From: Teratosphaeria epicoccoides
Lineage: Eukaryota; Ascomycota; Dothideomycetes; Mycosphaerellales; Teratosphaeriaceae
DNA: 39,973 nucleotides
Assembly (NCBI GenBank): GCA_021401465.1
Contig: JADDMT010000201.1
Coordinates: 1 to 39,973, forward strand
Reading direction: 5' to 3'
The notes beneath the pieces are model-generated. The model was given only the letters and a program-made list of their open reading frames with translations. It was not told the DNA's origin and made no database searches. Below are positions 1-9,962 of this stretch, piece after piece. Both the position numbers and the translations under genes were made by a program. Numbering within the stretch: the stretch's first letter is position 1; the number at the start of each line of letters is the position of its first letter.

Positions 1-429
1 TTCCCCCCCCCCCCCCATAATTCTTAACCGCGCACATAACACTAGCACGTGTCAAGAAAACACCCACACCGCACCACAGCGGTAGTAGTGTGGAGGTATG
101 TGTGAGCACTGTTTCATCATCATCTTCTTTCAAAGAAATAGGGAAAAAGGAAGAGAAAAAGGTTCTCCACCCTCAAACCTGTATTCGCGTCACCCGCGCG
201 AGCGCCTTCTGGATCGAAGACTCGGTCCCCGTCGTCAGGACGCGGAAGGCAGGAATGAGTGCCTACCGGGCGCACTTTTTCCTCTTCTGAACATCAGCGC
301 AGTTTTCAGATAGAATTTCTAGAACAGGAGAAAAGAAACAAGAAGACGTCCGCTAACGTTGTGCACAAACTCCTCATCCTGCCCCTACCGCTTGACAAAC
401 CTCTCACAAGCTACAACGCCTTCAGCTGC
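1..429. other. Window edge and non-coding stretch
   Basis: The first bases are a run of about 14 cytosines (positions 3-16), followed by mixed sequence with no frame that resembles a known protein. The frames near 90-470 are short and overlapping in several phases, with no protein-like composition. It probably holds what lies downstream of the catalase relic. I see no RNA gene or repeat here. Confidence 0.4.
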
Positions 430-1285
430 TTGAGAACATCCGCGCCTGGAGCAGGATACCAGCGCTAGGTCCTGACCACATTCAAGGGACTGAAAGCGCT
501 TGCTCGAAGTTTTGGGAGTGATTCTCCGGATCCTTATTCAGAGTCATGTTCCCGATGGGCTGGAGCGGGTAGTCTTTGTGCGGCCAGATTATCGTGTCGT
601 CGAAGATGTCGTAGAGGGCTTTGGAGGCTCCGGAGGGGTCCATGACTTAAAATTGGAGGGTCCAGGAGGGGCAAATTGCTGGCGTGAGTGGAGTTCAAGA
701 GTTCGCGGACGTGGTAGTCGGGGCCTGAGCCGGCGAGTTGAGTGGCGTTTCCTTCGGGCATGGTTTTATGTCCGTCGTCGGGTTTGAACTGCCATTTTAC
801 GTGCTTGAAGCTTCCGTCTTTCGGTTTGCCGAGCTTGTAAGTATGTACGCGGTAAGCAGTCACCTTGCGGAGGAAGGCGGGGATCCCGTGGGGTCCCATG
901 ACTTGCATCACGGCATGCGTGGCTTCGGGTTGTTGTTGTGGTAATCCTGGAGCATTATAGCGTCGAGGACGTTAGTTTGATGGTGGTATTTGTGATTGCC
1001 AAGCCGCCGGTGTCGCGGACGGTGTCTGAAGAGCCCTTCTCGCCGCCAACGGCGGAGATGCGTGGTAGGAGAGGTGTCCTTTTTTGCCGACGCCGGTCAG
1101 GAATTCGGTAGAGGTAATGGGTCGGAGATGTCGTGGGTGACTTGGAAGTGGGAAAAGTGCCAGTGTTCGATCAAATGCGTGTGTTCAAGCAGACTAAGAC
1201 CGCCCCTGAAGCGGCCATGTGTGCCCCGCAGGATGACAGAGGCAATAGGATGGAGTAGGATGGACGACGGGTCGACCTTGGACAT
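430..1285 (-). pseudogene. Catalase relic (heme catalase family), frameshifted and lacking the active-site histidine region
   Basis: Read on the minus strand, several catalase landmarks appear in the right order but not in one frame. They are THGRFRGGLSLLEHTHLIE and the VTHDISD segment near 1285-1100; a VGGEKGSSDTVRDTGG block near 1050-1000, matching the conserved RFSTVxGExGSxDTxRD region; MQVMGPHGIP and a YRVHTYKL block near 911-830; and WPHKDYPLQPIGNMTLNKDPEN near 590-520. Intact catalases of this family degrade hydrogen peroxide with a heme held by these segments. Here the residues between HLIE and VTHDISD are missing, including the RVVHAKG-type segment with the catalytic histidine. The frame shifts near 925-935, near 620-650 and again near 470-490. 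The relic is far shorter than a normal catalase (about 500 residues or more). Homology is clear; loss of function is inferred from the missing active site and the frameshifts. Confidence 0.85.
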
Positions 1286-2062
1286 CTTGTCAGATGGCTA
1301 TTCATCACCCATGAGATAGAGTAGTGCCCACCTTCAGCCAGCGTAAAGCACGGTCTCTCGCCAGAATCATTGTTCTTAGTCGCATCTGTTACGCTTTCTG
1401 CACCCAGTATGGTAGGGCGCCATTATTCTTGGTCTACTAATTGTGGATTTCAGAACGGGAATGCTACTGCTCACCTCTCTCTAACAACAGGGGATTGACC
1501 GACGGTTATATGGATGCCGTGCTTGTGCAAGCACCTGCAGATATGCCTGTGACTGGTCATGAAAGAAGGAGGATGAGAAGAGTTTGGCAGTGATGCAAAA
1601 TGCGCAGGCAAGACCACTGCGGACAGAGCCGTGACTGGTTATCCTGATTCCTGGATTCTTGCGAGAATCCGCATCTGAGGAGAATCAGCTCAGCACCGAT
1701 GGTGTGTTCGTGCTGCGAGACAGGCTTCTGCCTCCCACGGTCGTTGCTACTGCGAAACATGGCGACCGCCAAGACGCCTACAAGACTGCAACAGGACGAT
1801 GATTGCAATCAATAAGATGTAGCACCTGCCGCGTTGACGCCGACGGCAGCTTGATATGTTCGGCACCCGGCACACTAGGCGTACAGATCTGCGAAGGCAG
1901 CGGGCGGCTACTCTACTCCATTCCGGTACGTCTTCGCAATTGCACGTACTAGCGCTAGTGTGCAAATGCAAGAGCGTGGCTGCGCGGTTGCGCGGCAACA
2001 AGGTAAGCGAAGTGGATACTACGATTCTGAGATGACAATTACATGTCGACTTCACCTCCCTT
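1286..2062. other. Intergenic region upstream of the MFS gene
   Basis: About 0.78 kb lies between the catalase relic and the transporter. Only short overlapping frames occur, none with a recognisable domain. It presumably contains the transporter promoter; I see no clear TATA box close to the start codon. Confidence 0.4.
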
Positions 2063-3777
2063 ATGTGTTTTGCTGGCGATATGATATTCGAGACGCATGA
2101 AGACGGCGGCCACAGGACCGCAGAGAAAGATGAAACTCAATCCAGGAGGCAAAGCAGCATCAGCCCGCTCGCCACAGAGGATCCTGCCAACGATGGCGAA
2201 GTCGACAAACCTCACTCGGATGGCTCTTCAACCTCACCTGGTCGATCCGCGGATAACATCGAGAAGCAACACCCAACTCGCACACCCGACGCAACACCGG
2301 CATCAACGCCACCCAAAGATCCCAACATCGTCGAATTCACTGGACCCGATGACCCGGCCAACCCCAAAAACTGGTCGGTCAGACGGCGAAGCGCCATCAC
2401 CGTCTCCATGGGCCTGATGACCTTCGTCGTGACATTCTCCTCCTCCATCTTCGCCGACGCCATCACGTCGGTAGCAGCAGAGTTCCACATCGGCACAGTC
2501 ACCGCCACCCTTGGCGTCTCGCTTTTCCTCCTCGGATTTGTACTAGGGCCCGTAGCGTTCGGACCGGCATCAGAGGTCTGGGGTCGCAGGATACCGCTGC
2601 TCTCTGGCTATGCCGTGTTCGCCATCTTTCAGATACCTGTGGCGGTGGCGCAAAATGTCGAGACGATTATGCTTGGGCGATTCTTGGCCGGCCTGGCGGC
2701 GAGTGCTCCGCTTGCGGTCGTAGGGGGCGCGATGGCGGATATGTGGGAGCCGGTAGAGCGGGCGTACGCCATCTGTGCTTTTGCTGGAGGGGCATTTGCT
2801 GGACCAGTCGCGGGACCGATCGTAGGAGGCTTTGTCACGGAGAGCTATCTAGGCTGGAGGTGGACGCAGTGGATCACTTTGATTATGGCGGGGTTGTTCG
2901 GATGCATTGGGTTGATCGTGATACCTGAAACGTCTGCGGCCCGGATCTTGCAACTCAGAGCCCGCGAGCTGCGTCACGAGACGGGCAATTGGGCGTTGCA
3001 TTCGAAAGCCGACGAGCATACGGTCACTTTGCAGACCATCTGGACCGTTTATCTCGCACGGCCGTGGGTCATGCTGATACAAGAGCCGATCCTGGCGCTG
3101 CTGACGGCATACATGAGCTACTTGTACGGTGTGCTGTATCTTCTCTTCGAAGCCTTCCCGATCTCCTTCCACGAAGACCGAGGATGGAGCCTCGGGGTCA
3201 GCGGACTCGCGTTCATCGGATTCATCGTGGGTATACTCATGGGATCCGCCATCATGTGCTATTCCTCCGCCACCAATTTCAAGCGAGCGTTCATCAAACA
3301 TGGCAAGGCGATACCCGAAGAGCGCCTGCCCCCGATGATACTCGCCGCAATAGTCTTGCCAATCTCGCTATTCTGGTTCGGTAAGCACCCACCATCATCC
3401 TTCCTGACCGACGAATCATCACTAACATGACAAACACAGCATGGACGTCCTCTCCCCACATCACCTGGGTCCCTCAGGTCATCTCCATCGGCCCCATCGG
3501 CATGGCCTGCCTGGTCGCCTTCTGGCAAGGCATGAACTATATCATCGACTGCTACGGCTTCTACGCGAACAGCGCAATCGCAGTCAATACCTTTCTTCGC
3601 TCGATCTGCGGAGCTGTGTTTCCGCTCTTCGCACCCATTATGTATCATCGACTGGGAGTTCCGTGGGCGACGAGTCTGCTGGCGTTCATTTGTGTGGTGT
3701 TTGTGCCGGCGCCGATTTTGTTTTATCGGTATGGTGCGAGGATCCGGGAGAGGTCGAGGTTTACGCCGATGGGCTGA
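2063..3777 (+). CDS. MFS transporter, DHA1 drug:H+ antiporter type
   Basis: Two exons, 2063-3380 and 3440-3777, are joined over a 59-bp intron (GTAAGC donor, ACTAAC branch site at 3421, CACAG acceptor). The phase matches (439 codons plus 1 nt, then 2 nt), giving 551 residues. The first roughly 105 residues are a charged, Ser/Pro/Thr-rich cytosolic tail. The phrase DPANPKNWS just before the first membrane segment is typical of fungal DHA1 multidrug, polyamine and toxin exporters. About 12 hydrophobic segments follow, with a GPASEVWGRR loop between segments 2 and 3 (MFS motif A-like) and a Gly/Pro-rich segment 5 (AGPVAGPIVGG, antiporter motif C-like). Such proteins expel small hydrophobic or cationic compounds across the plasma membrane using the proton gradient. 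A second in-frame ATG (2081) could be the true start. The substrate cannot be read from the sequence, and no biosynthetic cluster flanks it. Confidence 0.93.
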
Positions 3778-4427
3778 AGTGGTGGGAGATGGGTAGCGTT
3801 ATATCGACAGGATAGCACAGTGTATTATGTTTGACTCAGTAGTCATGTCATCAGAAGGGCAAGCTGTTGTGGACTGCCGCGAGAAGCCGAAGGCACGTGG
3901 AACGCGAACGGTTCAATTGTTGCCTGATAGCGTTCTGCACGTGCAAACCGCAAAAGCACACGTGTAAATGACGTATCTGCTAACAAGCTTGACATGGCGG
4001 GTTTTCTCCTCGTATGATCAAGATGTGCGACTACTATACATCTAATGCTCAGTGGGAGGAGAAGGTATACTTGCGCGATGGCACAAGAGCTGAATTGGAT
4101 TATACTTGTTTTGATCGAGTTCACATGCAGACCAAGATTCTGACATGTGACAGCGACATGGCCAAGCATCTTCACGTGTCGGCTTGTCGGCTCAGCGAGG
4201 AAAGCTTGATGATTAGCGCCTCTTCACATGGACACATGTGGCAGTCTGTGCGCGATCCTGTGACACTCTTCACCCCTCGGGGTCTGACCTCGTGGATTGT
4301 TGATCATGACATTGACCCACACGACATCTTCATGCCGCGTGTACCTGCGTCGAATAATACGCCATCCGAGACATCATCAGCCTTATCACCACCGCACGAG
4401 CGACATATGGTATGATATTGGCCAAGC
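3778..4427. promoter_or_regulatory. Upstream region of the Opi1/CCG-8 gene with clustered CANNTG sites
   Basis: This 650-bp gap precedes the Opi1-like gene. A short open frame (4014-4415) has no recognisable protein features. Between 4119 and 4240 there are three near-identical sites: AGTTCACATG (4119-4128), TCTTCACGTG (4169-4178) and TCTTCACATG (4221-4230). The palindrome CACATGTG follows at 4233-4240. The yeast inositol/choline response element consensus WYTTCAYRTG fits the second and third sites exactly and the first with one mismatch. Binding is inferred, not shown. Confidence 0.4.
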
Positions 4428-6134
4428 ATGGAGCTAACTCCGAAAGAGCCCGAATCCTTGTCACGGCAAGCACAAGAGCATAATAACAAACATGCATACA
4501 AATTACCCAAACCGCGATTCGGGACGCCACAGTCACGCATGCCACCGCCAACGCATTTGCCCGACTTGAAGACGGTGCTGTCGCCACAGTTTCAGCAGAC
4601 GTCGACTGCGCAAGCCACGGGCACCATCATAAGACCTTCGACTTCCCCGATAGCAGCCACACTACCGCGCATTGAGCCACCACAGCAGCAGGATGGAGCA
4701 AGAAGGAGCACGGAAAGGGCAATTGCAAGCCCGTCGGAGAGCAGTATGGTGGGATCCGATGAGCACTCTGTGAGGACCAAGAGCGGGGTCTCGCTCCAGG
4801 ACCAGGAAGTGCGAGACGTAGCGGAAGCCCTTATCGGCCTCGGCGGGACAAGTATGTCATCAGCAGAATCGAAGTATGGAATATGAGGCTGACCACCGCC
4901 AGTCCGATCACCTTCTGCCCACGCGCTGCCACGTGCGATGCCAAGCTCCGGCGCACCGAGAGACGGCATGCGCCAAGATCAAGAGCCATTGCTGCAGCTT
5001 TTCACCCAAGCTCACCCCGTACCTGGTGCTATTATCAATGGGTCAATGTCAGCATACAGCGGTGCCAAGTCGCTCACGCCGCGTTTCGTGCAAGCAGGCA
5101 TCGACGTCGCTGAGCGCAACATTGGCAACCCTATGGTGAATGCAGTGGGCAATGTTGGACGCACGATTGGCGCCGAGAGAGCTGCCCGCTGGTATCTCAC
5201 GCCTAGGGAGCAAGCAGATGCCAGCTCGGGCGACGAGGCAGCCATGCGTAGTAAAAGACGTAGAGTCGACGAGCACATGGATATCGAGGCCGGCATCCCA
5301 GATCACTTGAACCGCCGAGAATCTGTCAGCTCACAAGTCGAGTCTCTGCCCGCGTATGGTGCTAGCAGGCCTCCATCGTACCGGGAAGAATCCAGCCCGA
5401 TCACCCGCGAAAGGGCACAGCATCACGACCGACCCAGGCCTGAACACAGCAGGACGTGGTCGCAACATCTAATGTATTCAGCCTCTGGTCTTGGCGTGGC
5501 AATGAGCGAGACGTCGCGTCGCAGCTTGTTGTACTGCTTGCAGATATTAGGTCGCAGTGCTGAGCACATTGCTACGGTATCAGACGCTCTGCGCCTGGTG
5601 CTGGAGCAGTACGATCAAGCCAGAGATCACTGGCATCAGAACAACGACGCTTCACAAGCTGAGAAAGGCGAGCGACTGAAGACACCCGACAACGACGATT
5701 CGGCCCGCAGACTGGCAGGCATAATCCAAAAGCATTGCGACGACATTTGGCAGACATTGAAAACGGTCGTGCAGTCGGTCTCCTCAAGTGCAGGTGGCGC
5801 ATTACCCGTCAACGCCCGCGAATTCGTCCGCAGCCAGCTTTTGTCTCTACCGTTACGCTGGCGGCGGGTCTCAGATGGACAGATCATTGAGAGCGAGACC
5901 AGCCGCAGTGCGCACCGCATGGTCGCATTCGCGACCGAGGGTCTGGACATGATCGGCCAAGTCAGCCAGATGTGTAAGGCTACTCTGGACTCTGCCGAGG
6001 GGTGGGTCAAAATGGTGGGCAGGAGGCAACAGCAGGAGATGGCCCAGGAGAAGCCTTACGGCTGGCGCAGTCAGAGCGACTTCGATATGCCGGACGCGCA
6101 TGAGCCGCACTCCCAGCGGCCGGAGAAGCAGTGA
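4428..6134 (+). CDS. opi1: Opi1-family transcriptional regulator (clock-controlled protein 8-like)
   Basis: Two exons, 4428-4851 and 4903-6134, are joined over a 51-bp intron (GTATGT donor, CTGAC branch at 4888, CGCCAG acceptor). The phase matches and gives 551 residues. Recognisable Opi1/CCG-8 segments in order are HLPDLKTVLSP (about residue 45), LQDQEVRDVAEALIGLG spanning up to the splice site, and a QEPLLQL...INGSMSAY block. Then come a DVAERNIGNPMVNAVGNVGR segment, a basic stretch RSKRRRV (about 257-263, possible NLS or phosphatidic-acid contact), and a C-terminal helical half with MSETSRRSLLYCLQ, LLSLPLRWRRVSD and a final helical block. In yeast Opi1 represses phospholipid genes and is held at the ER by phosphatidic acid; the Neurospora relative CCG-8 links clock output, lipid metabolism and drug response. 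The start is the first ATG after an in-frame TGA. A short upstream coding exon cannot be excluded. I see no FFAT-like EFFDA motif. Confidence 0.9.
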
Positions 6135-6946
6135 CAACGCTATCTGGCTGCACGGATGACGACCGAGCTGCGACCTTGGAGCTGAGCGCTCGACTGGTGC
6201 TGAGCTCTGCGAGGACCTGCAGCACCGGCAAGCGCGGGAGCCGGATCGAATCACGTTCGACGCGCGCTACCTCCACGGGCTTGTTTTAGCTGTTCTGTAC
6301 GGATTGTCTTAAGAGCGTGGTGTTTGGGCGCCTGCCGCGCCGGCATCTCGGAACGAAGCGGGATCAGTGAGTTTATTGACGGCAGATTTTTTTAGCGTGG
6401 TATGTATATATCAAAACATAATCGAGGGATAATGTCATTGATCCGGCATTTTTCGAGCCATTCAAAATCTGCGCAGTTTCTTTCGTCGGTTGGCGTTTTG
6501 TCCTTTTTTTTTTTTGGGAAGTGGCCTGGAATGACGACGAGGATTTCGTGGGCTGAGAAGGATTGTTATGAGGTTTGGTCTTCCTGGCGCGTGGGTGGAG
6601 ATGGTGTAGGCGACGCTCCATCGTGTCCGCTGCGAGAGTAGACATTGTGCATCACTCTCGATGCACAACATGGCAATCGCAATCGCGACTCCTGATCACC
6701 TCAACAACAGTATCAATGTCAGCAGGGGAAGAACGTCCCCCATCGTCGGCCCAGGCTCCATCGGGCTGGGATGCCCTGGATCTCCTCTCATCGCAGAAGG
6801 TCATCGCACCCACAGGCTTCGCTTTTCGCTCGCCCGTCCGCAACTTGTCGAGCAAAGCACGTCCTGAAGGCGCCTCATGCGGTCAATGGGTGATCGGGGA
6901 GACAAGCCTGATTTATGATCGCTGAGCAGTCTGCACAAGCCGAGAT
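6135..6946. other. Region downstream of opi1, no convincing gene
   Basis: This holds the presumed 3' end of opi1, then sequence with a T run at 6497-6511. An ATG-initiated frame from 6716 to 6925 (about 69 residues, starting MSAGEERPP) is protein-like but matches nothing I recognise and has no clear partner exon. I leave it uncalled. Confidence 0.3.
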
Positions 6947-7050
6947 GGTTCTCCCACGCCGCGACCGCGGATCGTCTGCGCAGTGCGCAAGCTGTGTTGG
7001 GGGTGGTGTGGAGCAGCGAGCGCGGAAAGAGGCATGGGACGATATGCGTA

Positions 7051-7088
<38 letters not shown>

Positions 7089-7360
7089 CGTCTAGTACTT
7101 CCCACACCGCGACCGCGGATCGTCTGCGTAGTGCGCAAGCTGTGTTGGGGGTGGTGTGGAGCAGCGAGCGCGGAAAGAGGCATGGGACTATATGCATATG
7201 CATATATATATACATATATACATACGTCCAGTACTTCCCACACCGCGACCGCGGATCGTCTGCGTAGTGCGCAAGCTGTGTTGGGGGTGGTGTGGAGCAG
7301 CGAGCGCGGAAAGAGGCATGGGACGATATGCGTATGCATATATATATATACATACGTCTG
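6947..7360. repeat. Three tandem copies of a 130-148 bp unit with TA microsatellite
   Basis: The copies are about 6947-7094, 7095-7230 and 7231-7360. Each begins with a CCCAC(A/G)CCGCGACCGCGG segment, continues with a nearly invariant GC-rich body (GCGCAAGCTGTGTTGGGGGTGG, GAGCAGCGAGCGCGG, AGAGGCATGGGAC) and ends with ATATGC(G/A)TATGCATATATA...CATACGTC. The GC bodies differ at only a few bases. The TA tract differs in length between copies (longest in copy 1, at about 7056-7084) and explains the unit length differences. Frames running through the repeats are products of the repetition, not genes. Confidence 0.95.
7054..7085. repeat. (TA)n microsatellite in tandem copy 1
   Basis: This is an uninterrupted alternating AT tract of about 30 bases. 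Shorter related tracts occur at about 7199-7222 (interrupted by TACA) and 7338-7350. It is expected to be variable in length between strains. Confidence 0.9.
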
Positions 7361-8312
7361 GTACTTCTGTTCATCTGGATGATGCTGCGCATGGCGTCGA
7401 AGAAATCTGAGAAGGTCGCCTCCTACCATGAGGGTGCGAGGTCGGAGATTGATGCGGTGCCGAACGGTGCGCCACGACCTGGCCGTCGCCAAAGCGCTGG
7501 AGGAATAGGGGAGAGAGGGGGAATCGGGCTGTATTGATGCCACTTCTAGTCGACGGCTGTGAGCCGAAAAGAAATCCTGTGTCAGCGCATGCTGACGACA
7601 GCTCAATCAGCCCAACCCACAAGCGCCTATCCATCCAGATCCCTACGCTCACGCTGTTCGCACTCAGACAACACGGCTTCGCGGCTCGATGGCGGCACAG
7701 ACGTCCCAGTCGAGTCGAACGTCCACGTCATGGACCTGGCTCGCGCAGACACAGGTCTCCGGCGCCCCCTTGAGCAAACATTACCATGCCACCTTCTGGG
7801 ACACTGCGAGCGCACCGGCTCCAACGAGCCCTCCTGGCACGACGGCGCTTCCCTAATCAGTCAGGAATCGCACGAGGCAGGAAAGGTTGAGAGTCCGGGT
7901 CCGAGGTCGCTGCCGAGGGAATCTTGGAATATGTATTTGGGGACTTCACGGGTGCGGTGATTGAGCTGGCTCCGAGGAGGAGGAGGGCTGTGAGGTTGGG
8001 GAGATGGGTTGTGCGCGCTATAATCCTTGTTTTCTCAGCTGAGCGGCTCTGAGGACAGCGTCTGAATGGATTGAGGCATTCCTGATTGATAGACTAACTT
8101 GTAAAGCCAAGGCAGCTGACTATAACAGATCGATTGATGAGAGCCGTACCTGAGGTTCTACAAGCGCTATTTGTTATGTTCTTCCTACCTCAGCTTGAAC
8201 TACAGCATTCCGTTGTTCTTCGGTATCTCCTCATTATTGATTCTCATAGCCACTCTGTTGGAGCGGCGCCGTCTTTTATGTACACACTGCGCTTATCGCG
8301 TTGTGTACGGGC
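7361..8312. other. Non-coding or degraded region
   Basis: Overlapping short frames occur in all phases. On the plus strand, 7570-8060 has protein-like composition spread over two frames, for example a GDFTGAVIELAPRRRR segment near 7930-7980 in one frame and a 7559-7960 frame in another. It could be remains of a gene. I recognise no family and see no splice pattern that would join them. Confidence 0.3.
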
Positions 8313-8832
8313 TTAGAGGGCGTTGTAGCAGTGTTGCACATAGGGTTCCGTCTCGCCGTGCTCTTTCGCAATGGTTTGACACTGATACCCAAAATCGCAG
8401 TCGTACATGTCGGCGTCTTTACTGTGGCACTGTCGGTAAGAATACCGCAGTCAGTCTCCCGGTGGCTTGAAGACAGGACAACGGCACATAGCCAGCACGA
8501 TCGACGTACCTGGTGGTGGGGAACGTCGCTATAAACTGCTTGGGGAATGTTGTAGCGGCCGGTGAAGTAATTGCACGATAGGTTTGTGTACAAGTTGTTC
8601 TGGCGATCCGTCCCCTCTATCTGGCATTTGCAGTCGTGGTAGTACTTCCCGCGGCAATTGCCGTAACTGAGAGAATCGCAAGGATAAGTCTCCCTGCCGC
8701 TCCTCGCCGACTCTCGCGCATTCGAATGATTCGGTCTTACCCATGTGGTTTGTAGATTGGCCAGCCGAATCGGCTGACTGCGAGCGCATGGCCGGAGACA
8801 AGGACAATCGTAGACATGTGGCGGAATAGCAT
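8313..8832 (-). CDS. Small cysteine-rich, probably secreted protein (three exons, effector-like)
   Basis: No single long frame exists, but three exons join in perfect phase on the minus strand: 8832-8741, 8693-8510 and 8429-8313. The introns are 47 and 80 bp with GTAAGA/GCAG and GTACGT/ACAG borders. The predicted product has 130 residues. It starts MLFRHMSTIVLVSGHALA, a short signal-peptide-like segment ending in ALA. The mature part is rich in Tyr, Asn and His and holds nine cysteines, in contexts such as YPCDS, GNCRG, HDCKC, LSCNY, CHSKD, YDCDF, YQCQT and QHCYN. The uniform aromatic/Cys composition on both sides of each splice and the phase agreement support a real gene. I recognise no named family. 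Small Cys-rich secreted proteins of this kind in fungi are often effectors or antimicrobial proteins, but that is inference. The first exon and start are the weakest part: the signal peptide is short, and an alternative 5' exon is possible. Confidence 0.6.
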
Positions 8833-9962
8833 TGTCTGCCGGATTTTCTAAAGAGCCAGAAAATGACGATTTGTAAACGTTCCCGGCAAACCTTGGCGTC
8901 TAATAAGGAGGTGTAGCGAAGGAGATGATGCAAGATGTCCTACGGCTTAAGAAGTCGCAAAAACGAGCTGGAAGGGGTGAAGTCGAAGTAGATGTCTCGT
9001 TCTCGCAGTCGCTAGCGTCTCGATAAATGTTAGCGGATTGTACGAGCAGGTGATGTGAAGAGTCTTTCAGATATTAGACAGCGTCTCACTATGGTGACCG
9101 GCCAAGTAAAACATACCGTATACGAAGAACCACCGTGCGACCCAAGACGTTCTGTGGATCTCGAACGCCGTGTCGCAAGTGCTCAGCTTTGCCGACCAGA
9201 ATGTAGTCCCGAGGTGCTTGGGTCTTTGCAAGCCATACTAGAGCCTGCGACGGGGACTGACAATGGATCGTGGATGATAGATATACAATCGTCTATATGC
9301 TTCAATGTCTCAAGGTTAGTTAGTCCTGAAGGCGTTTTCGTACCGGTAGTAGTCGCACCGAAGCTCGACCACAACGAGCTGGATGAGGAGTAGTCAGGAG
9401 TCCAGGACGCAAGGTCAGGTTGGCAGCCAAGTCCGGGGATGTGGAGATAGACTGGAGATAGTGCATGCCACCAAGGGGCCGAGTACAGCAAAATCATGTT
9501 CATTTCACGCAAAATTGGTGCTCTGTTCTCGATTGCATCCAGCCGCACACGATTGTTTGCGCTGATCTACATTCGTTCATCAGTACCGCAACTGAGACCT
9601 GCGAATGATGCCCGAGCATGGCCGCAACACACTCGCGCTGAAAGTGGCGCGCGTCTTACACGTGTGCGCTGCGATCGGTGACCGCGGTCAATGTGTCCGA
9701 ATACCGTCCAATGAGTCTCTCTCAAGCAGAACCGTAGCTGGGATGTCTCTGCGGTATCCATCAAACTACGTGCCCGAGCAGTGCAAGTTATGGGCTTCCC
9801 GCGCTGTATCTTGAAGAGGTTGAGGCCATTACATATCTCGATGTGCAGCTGCCTCCCATCGTTCTCGACGGTGCCGAACATAAGAAGTTTGGCGTAGTGC
9901 AGCTCAGGGACGAAGTATGGCACCAGCGGAAAACCATTCGTGCTTTGGGAACCCTACCAGGT
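8833..9962. other. Intergenic region between the Cys-rich gene and the tyrosinase relic
   Basis: Some frames have protein-like stretches, for example minus-strand 9923-9780 reading PYFVPELHYAKLLMFGTVEN and plus-strand 9055-9393. None is recognisable, and none has convincing splice partners. The minus-strand stretch lies directly downstream of, and in frame with, the tyrosinase relic, so it may belong to that decayed gene or be chance. Confidence 0.3.

Noticed and set aside
3..16. C run at the left edge as telomere or origin signal
   Set aside because: It is a simple homopolymer without telomeric TTAGGG-type repeats; it may be a sequencing or assembly edge effect.
4014..4415. 133-codon plus-strand frame before opi1, same phase
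   Set aside because: It is separated from opi1 by TGA, has no Opi1 similarity and overlaps the clustered E-box-like sites.
6716..6925. ATG frame of about 69 codons starting MSAGEERPP
   Set aside because: Protein-like but no recognisable family, no partner exon and no promoter evidence; not enough to call a gene.
6875..7606. Long frames on both strands through the tandem repeat (up to 243 codons)
   Set aside because: They consist of repeated translations of the 130-148 bp unit and its TA tract (runs of Ile/Tyr/His), with no independent protein features.
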